DNA from: Lysobacteraceae bacterium
GTDB taxonomy: Bacteria; Bdellovibrionota; UBA1018; JAGTJX01
Direction of reading: 5' to 3'
NCBI GenBank assembly: GCA_023657465.1
Contig: JAGTJX010000001.1
Span: 45,090-109,089 of the forward strand
DNA: 64,000 bases
Part shown: positions 7,446-17,151 of the stretch, piece by piece
Layout: each line of letters starts with the position of its first letter
Numbering within the stretch: the first letter of the stretch is position 1
Program-made: the position numbers and the translations under genes
The notes under the pieces: generated by a model
Database searches by the model: none
Told to the model about the DNA's origin: nothing
Seen by the model: the letters and a program-made list of their open reading frames with translations, nothing else

Positions 7446-9113
7446 TTAAAGTTCCATGACTATTGGAAGGACAACTGGCTTTTTGCCAATGTTAGTTTTA
7501 AAGAAACGTCTGAGTTCGACACGCACTTGCTCTTGAAGATCGAAGCTATAATCCCCATCCTGAAGGCTTGACTCATACTGTCTAATCACTTCTTTCACGC
7601 GCACCTTGGCTTCCTCAATCAGAAAACCTTCCAAGCTCTCGTGGACTAAACCTTTAGAAATAATTTCAGGCTCTGAGAGAACCTTGCGATTCTCTTGATC
7701 ACGCACGAGGAGTGCAAACACAATTCCTGTCTCACCCATGAGTCTACGGTCTTTGAGAATGAGCTTTGAGATATCTCCGCCATCACGGCCTTCAACAAAA
7801 ATTCTCTCTTCTTGGAAGTGTTCAACGAATCTCATTTTATCTTTTGTAAACTCGAGAAGATCTCCATTAGTAGAGAGTCTCACTTGTGTGTCTTTCATTC
7901 CGCATTCCTTAGCAAGAGCTGCGTGGAATACGAGGTGTCTATACTCACCGTGAACAGGGATGAAGAACTTGGGTCTCACGGCTTCGATCATTTTCTTAAG
8001 CTCAGGACGAGTCGCATGTCCTGAGACGTGGATCTCTTGCACGGATTCATAGAGTACTTGTGCACCTGATTTGAAAAGTTGATTCACCATGCGAGAGATG
8101 GGTTTCTCATTCCCTGGAATGAACTTAGAACTCAGGACTACTAGATCTTCTGGCTTAAGCTTAATGCTCTTATGATCTCCGTAAGCAATACGGTTAAGAG
8201 CTGCACCGAATTCGCCTTGGCAACCACTCGAGATGACAATGGTGTTCTTGCGATCATAGTTTTCAATAGAATCTGTAGGAATGAGGAGTGACTCTGAACC
8301 CTTGAAGTATTGAGACTCAAACGCGAGTCTCACGTTCTGTTCCACACTACGACCACAGAGTGCAATCTTCTTACCCATCTTGCGTGCGAGATCGAAGATC
8401 TGTCCCATTCTCCCTACATTGGATGAGAATAGTGAAATGATCAGAAGCCCTTTCTGATCATTCATGAGCTGCTCGAACTTCTTCTGGATGATGTTTTCGC
8501 TAGGCTGATGTTCACACTTCTCGACATTTGTAGAATCAGAGAGAAGAAGTAGTACACCTTGATCGCCCGCTTCTTTGAATACGGAGAGATCAAGTTCAGA
8601 TCCGAAGAATGGTGTCGGATCAATTCTAAAATCTCCCGTGTGAATGATCTTACCCATATCTGTTTCAATGATGAGTGCTGCTGCATCGACGATGGAGTGA
8701 TTCACAGAAACTGTTTTGATTTTGAAACTACCCACTTGAATCGTGTCACCGGGGTGGAAAACTTTCAGCTCGGTACGATCGAGAAATCCTGACTCTGTGA
8801 GACGCTCTCGCACCATAAGTGCAGTGAAAGGAGATGCCCAGATCGGAGACTGTAAACCTGCCTTGATGGCAAAAGAGAGAGAGCCAATATGATCTTCATG
8901 TCCGTGAGTGAGCACGAATCCACGGAACTTATCTTTCCTTGCAACAACATACGAGAAGTCAGGAATGATGAAGTCCACACCGAAGTGATCGAGCTCAGAG
9001 AAGAGAAGACCACAATCAACCAAGAACAAATCCTGATCATCTTCGATGACCATGCAATTCATTCCAATTTCGCCAAGGCCACCCAAGGGAAGTACTTTTA
9101 CAGCTCCGCTCAT
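7446..9113 (-). CDS. rnj: ribonuclease J
   Basis: Metallo-beta-lactamase/beta-CASP: 'LPLGGLGEIGMNC', 'LTHGHEDHIG', 'SGHATRPELKKMI', 'PVHGEYRHL'. Confidence 0.96.
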   Translation of the reverse strand: MSGAVKVLPLGGLGEIGMNCMVIEDDQDLFLVDCGLLFSELDHFGVDFIIPDFSYVVARKDKFRGFVLTHGHEDHIGSLSFAIKAGLQSPIWASPFTALMVRERLTESGFLDRTELKVFHPGDTIQVGSFKIKTVSVNHSIVDAAALIIETDMGKIIHTGDFRIDPTPFFGSELDLSVFKEAGDQGVLLLLSDSTNVEKCEHQPSENIIQKKFEQLMNDQKGLLIISLFSSNVGRMGQIFDLARKMGKKIALCGRSVEQNVRLAFESQYFKGSESLLIPTDSIENYDRKNTIVISSGCQGEFGAALNRIAYGDHKSIKLKPEDLVVLSSKFIPGNEKPISRMVNQLFKSGAQVLYESVQEIHVSGHATRPELKKMIEAVRPKFFIPVHGEYRHLVFHAALAKECGMKDTQVRLSTNGDLLEFTKDKMRFVEHFQEERIFVEGRDGGDISKLILKDRRLMGETGIVFALLVRDQENRKVLSEPEIISKGLVHESLEGFLIEEAKVRVKEVIRQYESSLQDGDYSFDLQEQVRVELRRFFKTNIGKKPVVLPIVMEL

Positions 9114-9748
9114 GAGCGTGTTTTTCCGGTATTGAGAACTCGAATGATTTGGGATGCAATCACATCTGCAGCCATGTCGGTTTCTTCACCAACGATGATG
9201 TCTGCATACTTGCGAGTGGGCTCGAGATACATTTGATACATTGGTCTCACCGTATCGTAATACTGCCTGATGATCTGATCGAGCGATCGGCCACGCTCAC
9301 GGACATCTCGATGCAGTCTTCTAATAAACCTAATGTCTGACTCCACATGGAGATAAACCTTGAGATCGAACATCGATCTGATCTCTTCATTCCAAAGAGT
9401 GAAAATTCCTTCGACCAGAAGTACATCACAAGGTCCAATCCATTCTACTTCTGCCTTACGGCTTGAAATTTTGTAGTCGTAAGTAGGGACAGGGACTTTG
9501 TTCCCAGCCTTGATCCTTGCAAGATGGTCTTTGAGTAATGGCCAATCGAATGCTTCTGGATGATCGAAGTTAGACTCACCATGAATCCTAAGGCTCGCTG
9601 GAGGAGATGGCAAATAGTAAGAATCTTGGCTGAGGACAGCAACTCGGGGACTACCGACTAGTTTGGTGATTTTTTCGGTAAAGGTTGTTTTGCCTGAACC
9701 CGAACCACCTGCGATTCCAACGATGTACATGGGATTTTTTGATAGCAC
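9110..9748 (-). CDS. udk: uridine kinase
   Basis: P-loop 'GIAGGSGSGKTTF', 'LSQDSYY', 'NFDHPEAFDW', 'VPTYDYK'. Confidence 0.94.
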   Translation of the reverse strand: MLSKNPMYIVGIAGGSGSGKTTFTEKITKLVGSPRVAVLSQDSYYLPSPPASLRIHGESNFDHPEAFDWPLLKDHLARIKAGNKVPVPTYDYKISSRKAEVEWIGPCDVLLVEGIFTLWNEEIRSMFDLKVYLHVESDIRFIRRLHRDVRERGRSLDQIIRQYYDTVRPMYQMYLEPTRKYADIIVGEETDMAADVIASQIIRVLNTGKTRS

Positions 9749-9778
9749 ATCCAGTCACGTCCCGCTAGAGTAGACTGA

Positions 9779-10537
9779 GTGAGCACCCCTAGGCGATTCC
9801 TAGTCGATAAGATCCCCACTGAACGCATGGCGATTACGCTGAGTTCGGAGGAATCCCACCATGCCATTAAAGTATTAAGACTAACTGAAGGCGACTCAGT
9901 ATTCGCTGTTGATGGCAAAGGCTCGGGTGTTCTTGGGGTTATCCAAATTCATAAAGGATCTAAGTCCGAAGTAAAAATAGCTGCCACGGCTGCGGCAACC
10001 AAAGAATCTCCTGGATCTGTTATTCCTGTTCACATCACGATGGCCATCCTTAAGGGAGATGCCATGGATTTTGCGATCGAAAAATGCGTTGAGCTTGGGA
10101 TCGAATCCATCACTCCAGTCGTAACTGATCATACCGTCGTACAGATTAAGAAAAAAGGAAGCGAGAGCTTCCAATCCCGGTTTCAAAACATTTCTGATCA
10201 ATCCCTCAAGCAATGTGAAAGGCTCACTCGTATGGTGGTTCACCCGCCTATGAGTTTGGAAGAACAACTCTCCAAGCTCAGCGACGTGACTGTCTTCTGG
10301 TTATCAGAACGCGCTGAAAACGGAAAAACTCTCTCAAAAACAGTGTTGGAAACTTCTCTTCCCTTACACATACTCTCTGGCCCTGAAGGCGGATGGAGTA
10401 AACTAGAACAGGAGCTTCTCATCCGCTCCAAAAACATTATTCCTGTAAGTCTCAGTCCTCTCATTCTCAGAGGAGAAACATCCGTGATCGCTGCTGCAGC
10501 AATCGCTGGAGAAACTCTCAGATCTAAGTTAAGGTAA
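9779..10537 (+). CDS. rsmE: 16S rRNA (uracil1498-N3)-methyltransferase RsmE
   Basis: SPOUT-family motifs 'SEESHHAIKVLRL', 'EKCVELGIESITPV', 'LSGPEGGWSKLE', 'LSPLILRGETSVIAA'. Confidence 0.94.
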   Translation: MSTPRRFLVDKIPTERMAITLSSEESHHAIKVLRLTEGDSVFAVDGKGSGVLGVIQIHKGSKSEVKIAATAAATKESPGSVIPVHITMAILKGDAMDFAIEKCVELGIESITPVVTDHTVVQIKKKGSESFQSRFQNISDQSLKQCERLTRMVVHPPMSLEEQLSKLSDVTVFWLSERAENGKTLSKTVLETSLPLHILSGPEGGWSKLEQELLIRSKNIIPVSLSPLILRGETSVIAAAAIAGETLRSKLR

Positions 10538-10544
10538 AACTCAA

Positions 10545-11189
10545 ATGCAAGAAAACGAAACCTTAAAATTCAAACCCATCAATGACGGCCTAGGTTTTCA
10601 TCCATTTTCAGACGGCCTACCTTACGCACCTCACACAAAAGGAACACCATCGAAGGTCACCCCTACGCTCCCGAAACCACAAGCTCCATTCATCTCACTA
10701 CCCAAGTTAGAGAATCGCCAGTCTACTCTCAGAAAAATTGAACCACCTGCATTTCAAAAGAAGTGGATTGAAGAAAAAATCTTAGGTGATCCTACAGCCT
10801 TTTACGCTATGAAACGCATCACTGCTTTTACCGTTGATACGTTATTGAGCCTCTGCCTTGTATCGCTAGGTTTTGCAGGAATCACTGAGATGACCGGCAT
10901 TGGATTAGATGGATCAGAACCACAGATGTTTTTCTTAATTGCGACTTCACTCTTTTTTGGACTCAACCACATACTCATCACTCTTCAAGATTTATTATTC
11001 GGAACAAGCTTCGGCAAGCACTTCGTAGGACTTGAGTTCAACGCCAGCTCTGGAAAAGTATTCTTAAGAGCTGTTCTTTTCCCACTGAGCTTACTACCAG
11101 TGGGACTTGGAATTCTTTATATGTTTTTTGATTCCAAGAAGCGCATGCTCCACGACGTCCTTTCAGGAGCTCAACCCGTTGAAAAGTAA
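10545..11189 (+). CDS. RDD family membrane protein
   Basis: '[20 protein letters not shown]' and '[12 protein letters not shown]...RMLHDVLSG', typical of RDD proteins. Confidence 0.8.
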   Translation: MQENETLKFKPINDGLGFHPFSDGLPYAPHTKGTPSKVTPTLPKPQAPFISLPKLENRQSTLRKIEPPAFQKKWIEEKILGDPTAFYAMKRITAFTVDTLLSLCLVSLGFAGITEMTGIGLDGSEPQMFFLIATSLFFGLNHILITLQDLLFGTSFGKHFVGLEFNASSGKVFLRAVLFPLSLLPVGLGILYMFFDSKKRMLHDVLSGAQPVEK

Positions 11190-11655
11190 GGTTTTGTCAC
11201 CCGAGAAGCTCAAGTCAGTGCTTGCTAAACTTCGCTCTAAGAAAAAAAAAATCGTGTTCACTAATGGCTGCTTCGACATCCTTCACGTAGGGCACGTGAC
11301 TTATCTCCAACAAGCCAAAGATTGTGGAGATGTATTGGTAGTGGCCCTGAACTCAGATGGGTCAGTACGGAAACTCAAAGGCTCAACGCGTCCTGTTAAT
11401 ACTTTAAAAGACCGCATCGCTGTGATTTCTGCCCTTGAATCAGTCGACTACGTGACTTTCTTCTCTGATGAAACCCCTAAGAAACTGATTGAAACCCTTT
11501 CGCCTAACGTCTTGGTCAAAGGAGGAGATTGGAACCCTGCTCAGATCGTAGGTTCAGAGCATGTGCTGAAGCAAGGCGGGAGAGTCAAATCACTCCCCTT
11601 CGTTAAAGGCAAGAGCACCTCTAATCTCATTCAGAAAATTATCGAAACCACCTAG
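11179..11655 (+). CDS. heptose 1-phosphate nucleotidyltransferase (HldE C-domain / RfaE2 type)
   Basis: '[22 protein letters not shown]', '[12 protein letters not shown]', 'VKGGDW'. TTG at 11179 is a plausible start; the listed 11107 start lies inside the RDD gene. Confidence 0.9.
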   Translation: MKSKVLSPEKLKSVLAKLRSKKKKIVFTNGCFDILHVGHVTYLQQAKDCGDVLVVALNSDGSVRKLKGSTRPVNTLKDRIAVISALESVDYVTFFSDETPKKLIETLSPNVLVKGGDWNPAQIVGSEHVLKQGGRVKSLPFVKGKSTSNLIQKIIETT

Positions 11656-11687
11656 CTTTTATTTATTTAATATGTAATTAAGCACTC

Positions 11688-12092
11688 ATGGGAAAAACAA
11701 TACTACTATCTATAGTCTTACTCTTACAAACCACTTCATCTTTTGCGTTTCACTCAACGCTCACTTGCAAAGCGATCAACGACTATTCAAACAACATGAC
11801 ACTCAGAGTGACTAACAAAATCTTAAAGCGCATTGATCGAAACACAAGTGCGGTAGATGCTCCTGTAATGTACTTCGATCGCCATAATGATGACAAAACT
11901 CATATGGTCTACGTCACTGAATCAAAAATGGGACACGACATTGCTCTCCCCACACGTGACTGGGAGCCAAGAGATGAATACATACTCGGAGTAGAAATGG
12001 TCATTGGCGAGCGAGAAGTTGTGAATCGCATCCCTGAGAAGAAAGTAACGAAGTACAAATGCATTACAGCACCTACACTTACGGGTTTTTAA
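11688..12092 (+). CDS. secreted hypothetical protein, tandem paralog A
   Basis: Signal peptide; shares 'TLxCK..ND', 'FDRxNDDxTxMVY' and 'IALPTxxWEP' with the next gene. Confidence 0.8.
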   Translation: MGKTILLSIVLLLQTTSSFAFHSTLTCKAINDYSNNMTLRVTNKILKRIDRNTSAVDAPVMYFDRHNDDKTHMVYVTESKMGHDIALPTRDWEPRDEYILGVEMVIGEREVVNRIPEKKVTKYKCITAPTLTGF

Positions 12093-12478
12093 TCTTACTT
12101 TTCTGCTCTATACATGCCACCGCTCTAGCGGATTTCTCAACGCTTGAGTGCAAAGGGGTGAACGATGCAGAGAACAGACTTACGTTGCATGTACAAAACA
12201 AACGCATGAAGCGTATGCGCCAACTCAAGAGGACTCTTGAGTTATCCTTCGATAGATTCAATGACGATCAAACCTTCATGGTCTATGCCACTCAAGCCAC
12301 AGATGTAGGAATGGAGATCGCGCTCCCTACTTTAAACTGGGAGCCTTTTCATGAACCTAAACGCTTTATGAATATGAATTTAGAAATGGGCGAACGCTTC
12401 GTCATGAACGATGTTCCACAGAAAAAAGTAGTTAAATATAATTGCAGATTAGTACCAAGCTTAAGTCCGCACTTCTGA
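12059..12478 (+). CDS. secreted hypothetical protein, tandem paralog B
   Basis: Signal peptide; clear paralog of 11688-12092; 34-nt overlap in a different frame. Confidence 0.8.
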   Translation: MHYSTYTYGFLILLFCSIHATALADFSTLECKGVNDAENRLTLHVQNKRMKRMRQLKRTLELSFDRFNDDQTFMVYATQATDVGMEIALPTLNWEPFHEPKRFMNMNLEMGERFVMNDVPQKKVVKYNCRLVPSLSPHF

Positions 12479-12482
12479 AAGA

Positions 12483-12992
12483 TTACCATTTGAGCAAACG
12501 ATGAAAAATCGCAATTGAAGTGAACGATACACCCCAAGCAACGCAGACAAAAAAAGCAGGTCCTCTAGGAATTGCTGCAACATAAATATCTCTGAAAGAC
12601 TGGAGATAGAGATTGATCCAGAAAATCCAAGTGAAGATTCCCCAAGTAGCTCCAACACCTAAGAGTGGGAAAAACTTATTAGTGCCAGTGAAGTGACCGA
12701 ATAGGATTCCCCAGAAAACTGAGAAGAGTTCGATCGAGATAATGCCTGGAAAAATTCCAGCAACTGAATTGATCTCAAGGGCTTTTGAACCGATAAATGG
12801 AAGCGCTGCTACCTTGACCGGATACCACATGTCCATGCCGGAAGTTTTACAGAGAATCATTCCGAAGAGGATCATCACGACACTTGCAACTACACCCGCT
12901 AATGCTCCCGCCATCCAACGAGAGGGATCCCTACGTAACCAAATAGCGACGATATCGAGGTCTTTTTCAACTGCTTCAGAGTTCATGTTCAT
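12483..12992 (-). CDS. multi-pass membrane protein
   Basis: 169-aa ORF with several hydrophobic segments. Confidence 0.7.
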   Translation of the reverse strand: MNMNSEAVEKDLDIVAIWLRRDPSRWMAGALAGVVASVVMILFGMILCKTSGMDMWYPVKVAALPFIGSKALEINSVAGIFPGIISIELFSVFWGILFGHFTGTNKFFPLLGVGATWGIFTWIFWINLYLQSFRDIYVAAIPRGPAFFVCVAWGVSFTSIAIFHRLLKW

Positions 12993-13010
12993 AGAAAGCT
13001 AGGATAACAC

Positions 13011-13427
13011 CTAGATTTTTCGGGTGGAAGCATGTTTTCGTTTTTGACGCGCCCATACAATTCTATCTTGAATGGGTCCAAAAACAATTGCAGCAAAAGC
13101 TCCACTGAAGAATAAAGGCAACCAGAGGATCAAAGTTGTTTTGACGTCGCGCATCCAAGGACAAAAAATCAAGCTTGCCCCATGAAACATCGTCCAAAAT
13201 AGAAGCCACATTCTTGGAGTCGACTTAAAAATACTCTTAAAACCACTCTTCTGCTCAGCCGAAAGTAAGGTCATGAGGACAGCAAGGTTAGTGATATTTG
13301 AACACAGAATAGAAAGAAGGATTTGCTCTAGAGTCAAATCTGTAAAAGTCTGATTGACAATCACTGTAAGGATCGAAAAAAACGTACCCATAACAAATGC
13401 GCTCATGAAGGTAGTGTCGCCTTTCAA
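13011..13427 (-). CDS. multi-pass membrane protein
   Basis: 138-aa ORF with about four hydrophobic segments. Confidence 0.65.
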   Translation of the reverse strand: MKGDTTFMSAFVMGTFFSILTVIVNQTFTDLTLEQILLSILCSNITNLAVLMTLLSAEQKSGFKSIFKSTPRMWLLFWTMFHGASLIFCPWMRDVKTTLILWLPLFFSGAFAAIVFGPIQDRIVWARQKRKHASTRKI

Positions 13428-13460
13428 CCCTTACGTTGCAATGGTAAAAGACTCACCGTC

Positions 13461-14417
13461 ATGATCATCGACTCACACACACATGTTTTTCCTGACCCAC
13501 TTCGTGAGTATTACGAAGAAGGAAGAAACACCGTAAAAACTTTTCTTCCGCTTCCGAATTGGTCTGAACTGAGACAACTCGGACGCACACTTCTCACAGG
13601 ATATTCGGAATCACTCCAGAAGTCTCAGCCCATGATGCGCTACTTGCCAGAAGCGTTGCGATCGACACTCGACGTAGTGGGCTCCTTGGGCTCAATCCCC
13701 TCCCTCTTTGTTGAGTCTTCGGTCACTGATCTCAAACAAAAAATGGAAAAGCATCACATCGCAAAATCAATCGTGATTCCTCATCCGCCTTTTGCAACGA
13801 ATGAATTCGTATTAAGCGTATGCAAAGACGACCCTTCCCTGATTCCTGTCGCTTACATTGTACCTGAAACACTGAAACCATCTCAGACACTGAGAAGACT
13901 AGTCGACGAAGAAAACGTGAAGGCACTCAAGCTTCATCCCGCATCAGACGGAGACCTCCCTTCATCGCCGAGATACCGAGCACTCATTAAAACTGCGGGT
14001 GATCTTGGAATCCCCATCATCCTTCACACAGGTTGCGTGCATGTCGGTCCACTTTATAAGAATCCAGACCTTGGGCGTGTAGAGCATTTCGTTCCCTGGT
14101 TTAAGAATTTTCCAGAGCAGAAGTTCTTGCTTGCACACATGAACTTCCACGAACCCGAGCGAGCTCTAGAGCTCTGTCAGGAGTTCCCGAATCTTTTTGT
14201 GGATACATCCTGGCAGCCAGCAGAGATCATCGGTGAAGCAGTGAAGAAAATCGGCAGTGATAGAATTCTCTTTGCATCCAATTGGCCACTGATGGGTAGA
14301 AGCATCGATGTGTCTATCCGTCGAATTGATGACGCTGTTACTAGCGGCTTTATATCGAAGTCCGACTCTGAGCTCATTTTGGGGTTAAACGCAGTGAAGT
14401 TTTTAAATATTAAATGA
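13461..14417 (+). CDS. amidohydrolase-family metal-dependent hydrolase
   Basis: 'MIIDSHTHVFPD', 'ALKLHP', 'PIILHTG', 'FLLAHMN', 'RILFASNWPL'. Confidence 0.88.
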   Translation: MIIDSHTHVFPDPLREYYEEGRNTVKTFLPLPNWSELRQLGRTLLTGYSESLQKSQPMMRYLPEALRSTLDVVGSLGSIPSLFVESSVTDLKQKMEKHHIAKSIVIPHPPFATNEFVLSVCKDDPSLIPVAYIVPETLKPSQTLRRLVDEENVKALKLHPASDGDLPSSPRYRALIKTAGDLGIPIILHTGCVHVGPLYKNPDLGRVEHFVPWFKNFPEQKFLLAHMNFHEPERALELCQEFPNLFVDTSWQPAEIIGEAVKKIGSDRILFASNWPLMGRSIDVSIRRIDDAVTSGFISKSDSELILGLNAVKFLNIK

Positions 14418-14429
14418 TAAACTGAAAAC

Positions 14430-15209
14430 GTGAGACATTACTCGTTTTTAATCTTGCTCTTCTTTTGGTTTTCTCCCTCATTTGCAGAAATGCCTCGGGG
14501 TGCTTTCAAAGACCTTCAGAAACTCACTCTTCGAATATTTTCGAACTTCCCTCCTAAAAACTATTGTTACATTGGAATCGGCGCATCGCCGACTCCAATG
14601 ATCGCATTATTTCAAGAGCTAGGCGTATCTGCCGCAAACTTCCCATTCTCAAGATCTTCTCTGCACAGTACTAGTGTACAAAGGGAAAAAAGAGATTCTC
14701 TAATAGGAAGTAGAATCATAAGACACTTCATTCACTTTACACCCAGCCAGACACTTCCAAGCTCTGTCTGTTATAACAAAAAAATTATTTTTATAGATTT
14801 TACAGCAACAGGCGAATCGCTTTCTAAGTTTGAGAGCGCATTGTTTTTCGTAAAAAAACACCACTCAGAACTTTACGAGCATGAGCCTTTTCTCCTAGCG
14901 CTTACCGGAAGGGAACTTCCTTTTCAAATGTTGGAATCTAACAACATTAACTATATGGAAGTTGGCACTGATCTTTTTAAGGAATTGAACTATAGCTCTT
15001 ATGACAAATTAAGAGAGTTTGACGTCTGGTTGGCTACTATGGAGAAGTACTCTTATGCATCAAAGGATGCCTATCGCTCTTTTAGAAAATCAATTAAAAG
15101 ACAACTTGAAGCCGATGAGAAGTTTTGTACCCGGTTACGGACAGCTCTTGAAACAGGAGAAATAAAATTTAATTTTTGTGAAAAACTTCTTTATACATTT
15201 GGTTACTAG
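14430..15209 (+). CDS. secreted hypothetical protein with a possible phosphoribosyltransferase-like fold
   Basis: Signal peptide MRHYSFLILLFFWFSPSFA; 'CYIGIGASPTPMIAL' and 'IIFIDFTATGESLSKF' resemble PRTase loops. Confidence 0.7.
   Translation: MRHYSFLILLFFWFSPSFAEMPRGAFKDLQKLTLRIFSNFPPKNYCYIGIGASPTPMIALFQELGVSAANFPFSRSSLHSTSVQREKRDSLIGSRIIRHFIHFTPSQTLPSSVCYNKKIIFIDFTATGESLSKFESALFFVKKHHSELYEHEPFLLALTGRELPFQMLESNNINYMEVGTDLFKELNYSSYDKLREFDVWLATMEKYSYASKDAYRSFRKSIKRQLEADEKFCTRLRTALETGEIKFNFCEKLLYTFGY
14571..14599 (+). other. intragenic 13-bp stem (one mismatch), 3-nt loop
   Basis: attggaatcggcg-cat-cgccgactccaat. Confidence 0.6.
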
Positions 15210-16526
15210 ATTGATCTGAGCGGCTTAGAGATTCTCTTACGAAACGACCAGCTCATATAGTAAGTCCACACACAGCTGACCACTCCTACAATAGACAAAA
15301 CGATAAACACTTGAGCTCACCTGAGTTTGTCTGACATGACTCCCGCTCCCCATGCAGCAAATGCACCACCAAAGTAGCCCACTCCATCGATGATCCCCGT
15401 ACAATTTCCCGCACCTTTAGTCCCTGCAATATCTAAGCTTAAGCAGCCTGCTGACATCGAGTAAGGACTATAGAGGAAGAATCCACCGAGTACTAAGAAC
15501 GTCACGATCCACTATTGATATTCGAGACTATAAGGAATAAGTGCTGCAATTACAGCGAGGGAAACCACTAAGCCCACAAGCATGAGAGCCATCATTCGCG
15601 CACAATCTCCATTCTTGGCATGATGATCCGTATACCAAACTATAAAGATAGTTCCCAAGCATCCTAGTAGTGGAAACACCGCTGATATCATTGCAGCGTT
15701 AGCATTCCCCATTCCGATATCGACTAAGAATTTAAAAGTCCAAAATAGAAAAATACTTCTGAGTAAGTGTGCAAGGAAACTAAACACCACTACTTGTCTG
15801 AAGAGAGGAACCTTAAACAACCCAACCAAGATCTCCATCGTTTCGGGATGATGATCGGGATCTTGATTGAATGCCGCAAAAAGACTTCTTCGTGCTAGAG
15901 TTTTTACCAAACTTCACACTCTTCACTACATCCCGAGGTGATTCCTGCGATGAATACATCGATACGATGGCGATGAAAGTAACTACGATAGCAGGAATGA
16001 AGAACAAACCCTTCCATCCAATTCCAAGAGCAATAAGACTTGCTCAGAACATCGAAGCCGCGACACTTCCAAATTGAAAGTTAATACTGATGAGCCCCAT
16101 GATCATACCGTTACGTTCAGGCTCGTACCATTCGCCAATAACCTTAATAATCCCACCCCAACCCATGGAGAGGAAGTAGCGACAGAAGCACCAAATCAGT
16201 GTGAACCATAGAATCGACTGATAAAGGGGGAAGAGAAGATTAAACAGAATTCCACCCACATTCCTACAATGAAAATTTTCTTGCCACCGATTTTGTCAGC
16301 TAAAGGTCCTGTAGTGAATTTACAGAGTAAATTCCAATTCTGAAAAAGTCATGACGATACCAAATTGAGAGTTAGTAAAATGGAATGTATCGTTGAGCAG
16401 AGGAATAGTGACCACAAGGTTTCCTCTGATGAGGTAATAACCCTCATAACCTACCAGCTTCACCCAAAACGTAGATGTTCTCCACCTACCCAGTCGAATC
16501 AGCTCTTGCGTTGTAGGTGTTTTCAT
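15206..16526 (-). pseudogene. degraded MFS organophosphate transporter (GlpT/PgtP-like)
   Basis: Fragments read in order as one protein: 'RTSTFWVKLVGYEGYYLIRGNLVVTIPLL', 'GKFTTGPLADKIGGKKIFIVGMWV', 'GILFNLLFPL', 'ALGIGWKGLFFIPA', 'KVPLFRQVVVFSFLAHLLR', 'SAGCLSLDIAGTKGAGNCTGIIDGVGYFGGAFAAWGAG'. In-frame stops at 16044-16046, 15512-15514 and 15317-15319, plus at least three frameshifts. Confidence 0.93.
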
Positions 16527-16542
16527 ATGTAAACAGTATTAC

Positions 16543-17151
16543 ATGAAGTCTTATGATTCTATTATTTTTGACTTCGGCGGAGTCATCCTACCGATTAATT
16601 TCCAGCGTACAATTAACGCATTCAAAGTTCTAGGTATGGAATTGGATTCAAATTTTGGTTTCTTGAGCCAATCACCCATCTTTGATCAGTGGGATAAGGG
16701 ACTAGTCGACACTCAACAAATCCTGAGATTTTTTAGATCTAAACTTTCTGGTAATGAGCGCAATAAAACTTCAGACGCTGCTTTGGTTTCAGCTTGGAAT
16801 GCAATACTAGGACAGATCCCACTTCATCGAGTTGAATGGCTTGAAAAACTATCCGCGAAGCTTCCACTCTTTCTGTTTTCAAATACCAACCACATTCACA
16901 TTGATCGACTAAGAGAAGTCGATCCACTGATGCCTAGGTTTGAGAAGGTTTTTAAGAAGGCGTACTACTCATACGAAATGCGAATGAGGAAGCCTGATGC
17001 CGATGGATTTCTTAAGATCGCAAGTGAGCAGGGATTAAAAATCGAACATACTCTTTTTGTGGATGATCATCCCAAGAATATTGAAGCCGCTAGTAAGTTA
17101 GGATTTCAAACGCTACATTGTACAGGCGAAATCACCCAGTTATTAGATTGA
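16543..17151 (+). CDS. HAD-family hydrolase
   Basis: 'IIFDFGGVILPI', 'LFLFSNTNHIH', 'MRKPDADGF', 'TLFVDDHPKNIEAA'. Confidence 0.9.
   Translation: MKSYDSIIFDFGGVILPINFQRTINAFKVLGMELDSNFGFLSQSPIFDQWDKGLVDTQQILRFFRSKLSGNERNKTSDAALVSAWNAILGQIPLHRVEWLEKLSAKLPLFLFSNTNHIHIDRLREVDPLMPRFEKVFKKAYYSYEMRMRKPDADGFLKIASEQGLKIEHTLFVDDHPKNIEAASKLGFQTLHCTGEITQLLD

Noticed and set aside
7738-9236. Several antisense ORFs opposite rnj and udk
   Set aside because: They lie opposite strongly conserved genes and have no recognisable domains.
15317-16046. Possible stop-codon recoding (TGA/TAG read-through) to rescue the MFS gene
   Set aside because: Frameshifts are also present and TGA/TAG are used as normal stops by neighbouring genes; decay explains all lesions.
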